This document shows positions 1-5,285 of a DNA stretch of 5,285 bases, piece by piece. The notes under the pieces are model-generated. The model saw nothing but the letters and a program-made list of their open reading frames with translations. It was not told the origin of the DNA and made no database searches. Made by a program: the position numbers and the translations under genes. The stretch's first letter is position 1. The number at the start of each line of letters is the position of its first letter. The stretch lies in NCBI GenBank assembly GCA_025455535.1, contig JALOMM010000137.1:1-5285 (forward strand), given 5' to 3'. This DNA is from Bacteroidales bacterium. Lineage in GTDB: Bacteria; Bacteroidota; Bacteroidia; Bacteroidales; VadinHA17.

Positions 1-1
1 T

Positions 2-1621
2 GTGAACAATCTTTCTTTTTCCGGAGGGATGACAACCGGTCAGCCTGGCAGGCCGGAGACCTTTCTGCTGTCAGTCGACACCCTGTCTGCAACGTACGGG
101 TCTGCCATGCTGGCAGCGAAATTCAGAATGAGCAATCCCTCCAGGCCCAATATCTACCTGTTGCTCATCGGTGATATCAACTTCAATGACCTGCGGAAGG
201 TGTTCGGTACCGACTTTATCCGCAACCAGACAGGATCAGTAAGGGGCAACATTAAGATGTCGGGGGTTCTGCCTGACAGCCTCAGCCATCTTGTCGCCTC
301 ACTCCCATCGCTTGACCCTGAGGCATCCCTTACCTTCAGTGATTTCGGGGCCACATTTGCTGCATCAGGACTCCCCTTCACCAATGTGAACGGCTCTGTC
401 GTCATCAATAAAGACCTGACCGCCAGCAACCTCAGCTTCACCCTCCTTGATCAGAACTTTCTTGTTAATGCCAGAATGGACAACATCACAGACTGGATTG
501 CGGGTAATACAAGTCCGCTGATGATATCGGGAGAAGTATCAACCGACAGGTTCGTAACCGCATTCTTCACTGATAACAAGAGTGACAGTGCGGCAGCCGA
601 AAAGAAGCCACTTAATATCTTTCCGCCCGACATAACACTGAAACTTAGAGTCAGGGCTGACAGTATCATCAGCAGAAACTTCAGGGCAGTCAACTTCACC
701 AGTGTGCTGGACTATAAACCCTATATCATTACTTTCAGTGATGTAAGGGCAGAAGGGCTGGATGGGCTTCTGACAGGAGAGCTTATGATAGCCAGGCAGA
801 ATAACGGTACTCACATTTCAAGGTCACGGCTTGAGGTGACCGATATTGACCTGAATAAGACCTTCCTGACATTCAATAATTTCGGACAGAAATTCATTAC
901 CAGCGATAACCTGTTCGGCAGGCTGACAGGAGATGTAACCCTTATGGCTCCGCTCGGCAGTAACTTCAGAATTGAAACTCCGTCGCTTGTGGCAGAGGCA
1001 CACTTATCGATAACGAAAGGACGGCTTGTCAGCTTTGCCCCTGCTGAGAGCCTCTCCAAATTCCTTGACCTCGATGAACTCAGGGATATTGGTTTTTCAA
1101 AGATGGAGAATGATATCTTCATCAGGAACAGAACGGTTTCAGTGCCTAAAATGCTGATCAACTCGTCAGCAGGAAACTTCACGATATACGGCACACACAG
1201 CTTTGACGGAGAGTATATTTACCATATCAGGGTATTGCTCTCGGAGGTAATGAGCAGGGAAGCGAGGGAACGCAACCGTGATGTCAGTGCCTATGACCAG
1301 GTAAAGGTTGACGGCTCAGGCAAGGCGACCATCCCGCTCAGGATAGAATACATAAACGGAGAAACAAAAGTGGGATACGACTTCGGGCAGGCACAGGAAA
1401 ACATCAAAGAGGACTTCGCCGAAGAAAAGCAGACACTGAAGGGGATACTCAATGAGGAATACGGATGGTACCAGGCTGACACAACAAAAAAGACAGTCTC
1501 TGACAGCAAGCCAAAATTTTCAATCACATGGGAAGAGGGAAAGGAGAAGCCTGCTGAGACAAATAGCACCGGGGAGGAGGTAAAGGAGAGCCCGGTCAAA
1601 CTGTTCAGGAAAAAGAAATAG
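2..1621 (+). CDS. AsmA-family envelope protein, C-terminal part (5' end outside window)
   Basis: This is the last 539 codons of a larger gene. The frame is open to the left edge, and the GTG at base 2 is probably an internal valine, because AsmA-family proteins normally begin with a membrane anchor that is missing here. Known AsmA/TamB-like proteins are anchored in the inner membrane, extend into the periplasm and are linked to outer-membrane assembly or lipid transport. What can be seen is a long run of short alternating beta-strand segments with repeated phrases such as SGEV, LTGEL and LTGDV, as expected for a repetitive beta-rich fold. The most family-like block is about residues 335-460 of the visible part (ITKGRLVSFAP, LDLDELRDIGFSKMEN, VPKMLINSSAG, RIEYINGETKVGYDFG). 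Residues 490-539 form a charged, low-complexity tail ending in RKKK. The stop is TAG. The gene leads a tight string with the kinase 6 bases downstream. Family assignment is good, but the substrate and exact role cannot be read. Confidence 0.82.
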   Translation: MNNLSFSGGMTTGQPGRPETFLLSVDTLSATYGSAMLAAKFRMSNPSRPNIYLLLIGDINFNDLRKVFGTDFIRNQTGSVRGNIKMSGVLPDSLSHLVASLPSLDPEASLTFSDFGATFAASGLPFTNVNGSVVINKDLTASNLSFTLLDQNFLVNARMDNITDWIAGNTSPLMISGEVSTDRFVTAFFTDNKSDSAAAEKKPLNIFPPDITLKLRVRADSIISRNFRAVNFTSVLDYKPYIITFSDVRAEGLDGLLTGELMIARQNNGTHISRSRLEVTDIDLNKTFLTFNNFGQKFITSDNLFGRLTGDVTLMAPLGSNFRIETPSLVAEAHLSITKGRLVSFAPAESLSKFLDLDELRDIGFSKMENDIFIRNRTVSVPKMLINSSAGNFTIYGTHSFDGEYIYHIRVLLSEVMSREARERNRDVSAYDQVKVDGSGKATIPLRIEYINGETKVGYDFGQAQENIKEDFAEEKQTLKGILNEEYGWYQADTTKKTVSDSKPKFSITWEEGKEKPAETNSTGEEVKESPVKLFRKKK

Positions 1622-1627
1622 TCACTG

Positions 1628-2773
1628 ATGAATATCTACCGTAAGAACCTTATATGGAAAGTGGTGCTGCTTGCCGGTGCTGTGCTTATCGGTCTAGGAT
1701 CATTGATATATACCCGTGACCTGGTCTCAAAGCTCAAGGAGGAAGAGCGGAAAAAAGCGGAACTGTGGGCTGAGGCACAGAGAAGACTAGTGCGTTCTGA
1801 GGATTTTGAGTTTATCTTCCGCATAATTGAGGACAACAGCACTGTTCCCGTGATACTTATTGACTACCAGGACAATATAGTCTCACACCGGAATATTCCG
1901 GCAGGGATCGCAGAAGACACCACCGCCCTTGTCCGTGAGCTGAGACGGATGGAAAAGAGGAATGAACCTATACCTGTTGACCTGGGGAACGGCATCTTTC
2001 AGTACATATATTACCGCGAGAGCACTCTTCTTAGGCAGCTGAGGATCTATCCTTACGTTCAGCTCGGCGTCCTGCTCCTTTTCATAGCAGTGGCATACCT
2101 GGCCTTCAGCTCCTCATACATGGCAGAACAGAACCAGGTATGGGTGGGCCTTTCAAGGGAGACGGCACACCAGCTTGGCACCCCGGTCTCGTCACTCTCA
2201 GCATGGGCAGAGATCATCAGGGGCAGGTACCCGGGGACAGATATAGCGGAAGAACTTTCAACCGATGTCGAGAGACTGGGAAGGGTGGCCGAGCGGTTCT
2301 CCCTGATAGGGTCACGCCCCAAGCTGATACCTGATGATCTCTGCGCCCTGGTGGAGAAAACGACAGGGTATCTTCGAAAGCGTATTGCATCAACCGTAGA
2401 TCTGAATGTAATAAATGAAACAACCGGATGCAGTACGGTACCTCACAGTCCTGTTCTTCTTGGGTGGGTCATCGAGAACCTGGTGAAGAACTCAGTCGAT
2501 GCCATGATGGGAAGCGGTTCAATCGTCATAAGGCTGTCAGAGACTGACAAAGAGGCATTTATTGACGTTGAGGATACCGGAAGAGGGATACCGAGAAACC
2601 ATTTCAACACCATCTTCAAGCCCGGGTATTCAACACGTGAACGGGGATGGGGGCTGGGGCTGTCTCTCTCAAAGAGAATTGTGGAAGAGTATCACAGGGG
2701 TAAAATATTCGTCAGACATTCTGAGCTGGGCCGTGGAAGCTGCATGAGAGTGGTACTGAAGAAGCGGAAATAA
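1628..2773 (+). CDS. Membrane sensor histidine kinase
   Basis: This 381-residue two-component sensor kinase should autophosphorylate on histidine and pass the phosphate to a response regulator. Visible parts in order: a transmembrane helix at about 8-28; a charged, probably coiled-coil stretch at 32-56; a small extracytoplasmic sensor region to about 140, with a PAS-like strand pair around 73-90 (VPVILIDYQDNIV); a second membrane helix at about 142-162; a dimerisation/H-box with phospho-acceptor His181 in SRETAHQLGTP; then the ATPase domain with N-box VIENLVKNSVDA (Asn288), G1 box DTGRGI (Asp316), F box FKPGYST (330-336) and G2 box GWGLGL (340-345). All catalytic boxes are intact. The very short loop between the F and G2 boxes resembles NtrB-type kinases. 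There is no HAMP domain, and the H-box begins only about 15 residues after the membrane. The ATG at 1628 gives a sensible N-in topology, but no clear Shine-Dalgarno precedes it. No response regulator gene is adjacent on this strand, and the stimulus is unknown. Confidence 0.93.
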   Translation: MNIYRKNLIWKVVLLAGAVLIGLGSLIYTRDLVSKLKEEERKKAELWAEAQRRLVRSEDFEFIFRIIEDNSTVPVILIDYQDNIVSHRNIPAGIAEDTTALVRELRRMEKRNEPIPVDLGNGIFQYIYYRESTLLRQLRIYPYVQLGVLLLFIAVAYLAFSSSYMAEQNQVWVGLSRETAHQLGTPVSSLSAWAEIIRGRYPGTDIAEELSTDVERLGRVAERFSLIGSRPKLIPDDLCALVEKTTGYLRKRIASTVDLNVINETTGCSTVPHSPVLLGWVIENLVKNSVDAMMGSGSIVIRLSETDKEAFIDVEDTGRGIPRNHFNTIFKPGYSTRERGWGLGLSLSKRIVEEYHRGKIFVRHSELGRGSCMRVVLKKRK

Positions 2774-2791
2774 ACCTACCCGACAGTGGGC

Positions 2792-4060
2792 ATGAAAAGG
2801 AATGACATAGAAATAATGGCGCCGGCAGGATCGTGGGAATCGCTCACGGCAGCCTTGCAGGGGGGGGCCGACTCCGTTTACTTCGGAGTAGAACAGCTGA
2901 ACATGCGTGCCCGCTCTTCAGGCAATTTCACGGTGGAGGAGCTTCATAAGATAGCAGCTCTCTGTTCTGAGCAGGGAGTGAAGAGCTATCTGACACTTAA
3001 TGTCGTTCTTTATGACGATGAGACGGAGATCATGCGCCGTATAGTCTCCGAAGCCAGGAGGGCCGGCATAACCGCGGTGATCGCCACAGACCAGGCGGCT
3101 ATTGCCGCTGCCGCCGAAGAGGGGATGGAGGTGCATCTCTCAACCCAGCTCAATATATCAAACAGCGGATCACTGAAGTTCTACTCCAGGTGGGCAGATG
3201 TGGTGGTTCTGTCGCGCGAACTCAACCTGCAGCAGGTCAGAAACATATATGAGAACATCATGCGCGATGATATCCGCGGACCCTCGGGTAATCATGTAAA
3301 AATAGAGATGTTTGTTCATGGCGCCCTCTGCATGGCTGTCTCAGGCAAGTGCTACCTGAGCCTTCATGAGCACAATGCCTCGGCTAACAGGGGCAACTGT
3401 TATCAGACGTGCCGCAAGGGATATATCGTCACCGATAAGGAGTCAGGCTACGAGCTGGAGATTGACAATGAATACATAATGTCGCCCAAAGACCTGTGTA
3501 CAATCGGGTTCCTTGACCAGATCATAGGCGCAGGTGCCAGGGTCCTGAAGATAGAGGGGCGGGCGAGATCAGCCGAATATGTAAAAACTGTCACCGCATG
3601 TTATTCGGAAGCTGTTGAGGCCGTTGCCGACGGCACCTACGGGGAAGGGAAGGTCAGGGGATGGACAGAAAGACTTTCCGAAGTCTTCAACCGGGGCTTC
3701 TGGGACGGCTATTACCTGGGCCAGAAGCTGGGAGAATGGAGCACAACCTACGGCTCTGCTGCAACAAAAAGAAAAATATATCTCGGCAAGGTAACCAACT
3801 ACTTCAGCAGGCTGAAGGTGGCTGAGATCAAACTTGAAACGGGCGACCTGAGCACAGGCGACACCATTCTCTTCACCGGGCCAACCACCGGTACGGTTGA
3901 GCTCACAGTGGAGGAGCTTAGAGATGAAGCCACAAATCAGGCTGAAAAGGCTGAAAAAGGTACTTTGTGTTCAGTGCACATTCCGGATCTGGTCAGGAGA
4001 TCTGACAAGGTTTTCAAGTGGGTCGATGCCTCGTCGGTAAAGAGAGAGAGGATCATCTGA
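2792..4060 (+). CDS. trhP: U32-family protein, probable tRNA U34 hydroxylation enzyme (TrhP-like)
   Basis: The 422-residue product is a U32 'peptidase' family member. Characterised relatives of this size (E. coli YegQ/TrhP, B. subtilis TrhP1/2) form 5-hydroxyuridine at tRNA position 34 using prephenate, and RlhA does similar chemistry on 23S rRNA. The sequence opens with MAPAGSWESLTAALQGGADSV, typical of the family. The signature E-x-F-x2-G-A-L-C-x4-G-x-C-x-L-S is fully matched at residues 172-190. Cysteines 180, 187, 203 and 207 are spaced C-x6-C-x15-C-x3-C, as expected for an Fe-S cluster. LKIEGRARSAEYV (252-264) is another family block. Residues from about 328 form the C-terminal beta-barrel-like U32_C region (KIYLGKVTNYFSRLKVAEI). 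I chose the ATG at 2792 over an in-frame GTG at 2786; the latter would only add two residues. The gene lies 18 bases after the kinase, and its last 8 bases overlap mnmH on the opposite strand. The family is certain. TrhP is favoured by length and by the neighbouring U34 enzyme, but RlhA-like or other U32 activity is not excluded. Confidence 0.88.
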   Translation: MKRNDIEIMAPAGSWESLTAALQGGADSVYFGVEQLNMRARSSGNFTVEELHKIAALCSEQGVKSYLTLNVVLYDDETEIMRRIVSEARRAGITAVIATDQAAIAAAAEEGMEVHLSTQLNISNSGSLKFYSRWADVVVLSRELNLQQVRNIYENIMRDDIRGPSGNHVKIEMFVHGALCMAVSGKCYLSLHEHNASANRGNCYQTCRKGYIVTDKESGYELEIDNEYIMSPKDLCTIGFLDQIIGAGARVLKIEGRARSAEYVKTVTACYSEAVEAVADGTYGEGKVRGWTERLSEVFNRGFWDGYYLGQKLGEWSTTYGSAATKRKIYLGKVTNYFSRLKVAEIKLETGDLSTGDTILFTGPTTGTVELTVEELRDEATNQAEKAEKGTLCSVHIPDLVRRSDKVFKWVDASSVKRERII

Positions 4061-5090
4061 GGCTCGCGGCTGCCTCTCTTACCTTTGAGGTGTTAACTGA
4101 AATATCATCGGTGTCGGTATGAACATATATCACCTGGCCCCTTGCCCTCTTTGAGAGTCCGTAGTTGTATGACTTGTCGTAGTACTCCAGTGTAACCCTG
4201 ATTGCCGCCGGAAAGTCTCCGCTTCGTACAGCATCAAGTGCCAGCTTTGTTTTATCGCCGCCGAGTCTCTTCGATATCTTCATTACAGAAGCGATGATCT
4301 GCTCCCCGGGAAAGGATGCATACTCCTGCACCAGCCTCGGGAGCCTGGTGTCGATGCTCATCATCAGTGCTATCACCGGGGCAGCCTGCATCCGGCCGAA
4401 GAAATTGTCAGGCATGAATACCGTTCCTATGTTTCTGCTTTCGTCTTCGAGCCATACCGGATCATCATGACGCTTTGCCCTCAGGTCATCAAAGAGCATA
4501 TTGGCGAAGTGCTCCGAAGAGGGCTGGGGTGCCTGTCCAAGCGCGCCGAAGGCCGAACCCCTGTGTGACGCCAGTCCCTCCAGATCGGTAACCTGCTCGC
4601 CTGAAGACGACAGGCTCCTGAGTATATGTGTCTTACCGCTGCCGGTAAGTCCGCCCAGAATTATGTATTTTCTTTCCCTTCCAAGGTCATCAAGGATATG
4701 ATTCCTGTAGGCCTTATAGCCTCCCCTGAGGAGAATGCAGTTTGTACCGCCAAGCGAGAAAAGCCACGCCATTGCTTCCGAGCGCATCCCTCCTCTCCAG
4801 CAGTACAGTTTCAAAGGGCCATTGCCTGTCAGGCTGAGAGCCTTCAACAGCTTTGCAGACATCTCCGGTGCTGCAAGGTCTATACCGCGCAAAACAGCCT
4901 TAAGGTTGCCCTCAGCCTTGTAAATTGTTCCGACCTCAGCCCTCTGTTTGTCGTCAAACAGAGGTATACTGACAGCATTGGGAATATGTCCGTAAGCATA
5001 CTCTCCGGGTGATCTTACATCTATGACAGGTGCAGATATTTCCTGGCCAAGAAATTCACCGGGAGAGAGTCGATTTATCATGCCGGACAT
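4053..5090 (-). CDS. mnmH: tRNA 2-selenouridine synthase (MnmH/SelU)
   Basis: This 345-residue enzyme replaces sulfur by selenium in 2-thiouridine at wobble position 34 of tRNA (Lys, Glu and Gln tRNAs in E. coli), using selenophosphate and passing through a geranylated intermediate. The N-terminal rhodanese domain (about 8-128) shows PVIDVRSPGEYAYGHIP and the active-site loop YCWRGGMRS with Cys97; from memory the catalytic cysteine of E. coli SelU is also Cys97, which supports this start. The P-loop domain follows, with Walker A GLTGSGKT (147-154), then the family blocks DLEGLASHRGSAFG (169-182) and VWLEDESRNIG (212-222). Length is close to the E. coli protein (about 364). The frame is open up to an ATG at 5156, but those 22 extra codons lie over the end of the upstream receiver gene. 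The ATG at 5090, one base after that gene's stop, is preferred; 5081 is another possibility. No Shine-Dalgarno is evident. The gene's presence implies selenophosphate synthesis (SelD) elsewhere in the genome. Confidence 0.94.
   Translation of the reverse strand: MSGMINRLSPGEFLGQEISAPVIDVRSPGEYAYGHIPNAVSIPLFDDKQRAEVGTIYKAEGNLKAVLRGIDLAAPEMSAKLLKALSLTGNGPLKLYCWRGGMRSEAMAWLFSLGGTNCILLRGGYKAYRNHILDDLGRERKYIILGGLTGSGKTHILRSLSSSGEQVTDLEGLASHRGSAFGALGQAPQPSSEHFANMLFDDLRAKRHDDPVWLEDESRNIGTVFMPDNFFGRMQAAPVIALMMSIDTRLPRLVQEYASFPGEQIIASVMKISKRLGGDKTKLALDAVRSGDFPAAIRVTLEYYDKSYNYGLSKRARGQVIYVHTDTDDISVNTSKVREAAASLR
4059..4080 (+). terminator. Weak candidate terminator at the convergent gene ends
   Basis: GAGGC (4059-4063) and GCCTC (4072-4076) can pair across an 8-base loop, and a pyrimidine-rich stretch (TCTCTT, then ACCTTT) follows on the plus strand. 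An alternative longer-range pairing joins AGAGAGG (4045-4051) with CCTCTCT (4073-4079). The element begins in the stop codon of the U32 gene and lies inside the last codons of mnmH. The stem is short and there is no true T-run, so this is a tentative terminator for the plus-strand genes. Nothing comparable is seen for the minus strand. Confidence 0.2.
4941..4964 (-). repeat. Perfect inverted repeat (stem-loop) inside mnmH
   Basis: On the plus strand CCTCTGTTTG (4941-4950) is followed by the four bases TCGT and then by the exact reverse complement CAAACAGAGG (4955-4964). In the mnmH mRNA this gives a 10-bp stem, half of it G-C, closed by an ACGA loop, starting about 125 bases into the gene. 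It encodes part of IPLFDDKQRAEVG, a conserved stretch of the rhodanese domain, so protein constraint alone may explain much of it. No run of U follows, so it is not an intrinsic terminator. A regulatory or mRNA-stability role is only a possibility. Confidence 0.6.
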
Positions 5091-5091
5091 A

Positions 5092-5283
5092 TTATTCCAG
5101 CTTAAGGTACTTTGCAAGGACACGCCTGAGATCCTCCACCGCTGCCGGTTTGACAAGAACCTCCCTCATACCGGTCTGCTTCGCCTTTTCATGCGTCTCA
5201 GGCAAAGTGTCGGCAGAGAGGGCTACGATAATTGCGTCCCTGTCAAAATCAAGCATCATTCGCGCTGCTTCAAAGCCATCAAC
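5092..5283 (-). CDS. Response regulator receiver domain, C-terminal end (5' end outside window)
   Basis: The minus strand is open from the right edge to a TAA at 5094-5092, giving 63 residues. They begin VDGFEAARMM, matching the usual (M)DGxEA helix just after the phospho-acceptor aspartate of CheY-like receivers; the aspartate itself must lie just outside the window. They continue with IIVALSAD (the conserved Ser/Thr switch residue, at about position 23) and GMREVLVKP (the conserved Lys-Pro, Lys45), then the final helix VEDLRRVLAKYLKLE. The protein stops right after this last receiver helix with no output domain, so it is either a single-domain CheY-like regulator or the C-terminal receiver of a hybrid histidine kinase; the missing 5' part decides. 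Bacteroidota hybrid kinases often end this way. Only one base separates its stop from the mnmH ATG, so the two are probably co-transcribed. Confidence 0.88.
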   Translation of the reverse strand, partial: VDGFEAARMMLDFDRDAIIVALSADTLPETHEKAKQTGMREVLVKPAAVEDLRRVLAKYLKLE

Positions 5284-5285
5284 CT

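Noticed and set aside
1571..1590. Strong Shine-Dalgarno-like purine stretch (GGGGAGGAGG, AAAGGAG) before the kinase
   Set aside because: It lies about 40-55 bases upstream of the kinase ATG, has no suitable start codon at normal spacing, and is explained as Gly/Glu/Lys codons of the low-complexity AsmA tail.
1601..1650. Read-through fusion of the AsmA-like gene to the kinase, which are in the same frame with a single TAG between them
   Set aside because: AsmA-type C-termini are normally periplasmic while the kinase N-terminus should be cytoplasmic. Both parts look complete at the junction, and a shared frame occurs by chance one time in three.
2774..2791. Terminator or regulatory hairpin between the kinase and the U32 gene (CCC ... 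GGG)
   Set aside because: Only three base pairs can form in an 18-base gap, and no T-run follows.
2792..4060. Annotation of the U32 protein as a collagenase-like protease
   Set aside because: The family name is historical. The four-cysteine Fe-S pattern and overall length match RNA-hydroxylating members, and no classical protease catalytic motif is visible.
4501..5012. Open frames on the plus strand opposite mnmH
   Set aside because: Their translations look like low-quality antisense shadows with no recognisable domain, and they lie wholly within the clearly coding mnmH gene.
5091..5156. Longer N-terminus for MnmH starting at the ATG at 5156
   Set aside because: The additional 22 codons overlap the receiver gene out of frame and do not resemble the MnmH N-terminus. 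The ATG at 5090 sits just after the receiver stop and places the rhodanese motifs at the expected positions.

Overview
This 5.3 kb window is gene-dense chromosomal DNA, probably from an environmental member of the Bacteroidota (Bacteroidales-like). Three things point there: the histidine kinase has the variant H-box SRETAHQLGTP that is common in that phylum, start codons lack clear Shine-Dalgarno sequences, and the AsmA-like protein has a C-terminal region typical of Bacteroidota homologues. By eye the base composition is near 50% GC throughout. I see no compositional break, insertion sequence, phage gene, CRISPR array, tRNA or rRNA.

The left three quarters is one tightly packed plus-strand gene string. 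First comes the 3' part of an AsmA-family envelope protein gene (2-1621, continuing off the left edge). Six bases later is a membrane sensor histidine kinase (1628-2773). After a further 18 bases comes a U32-family protein (2792-4060) that carries the complete family signature and four probable Fe-S cysteines. It is best read as a TrhP-type tRNA U34 hydroxylation enzyme rather than a true peptidase. These short gaps suggest co-transcription from a promoter upstream of the window.

The right quarter is on the minus strand. The last 63 codons of a receiver domain (5092-5283, continuing off the right edge) are followed after one base by mnmH (4053-5090), the tRNA 2-selenouridine synthase with an N-terminal rhodanese domain and a P-loop domain. 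mnmH meets the U32 gene tail to tail, and their ends overlap by 8 bp.

Functionally, two enzymes that modify uridine 34, the wobble base of tRNA anticodons, sit back to back. One follows an envelope protein and a sensor kinase, and the other follows a phosphorelay receiver. No gene here looks like part of a wholly new system. The points most worth checking are the convergent U34 pair, a kinase and a receiver on opposite strands without an obvious partner, and a perfect 10-bp stem-loop inside the mnmH reading frame. All non-coding gaps are shorter than 20 bases.
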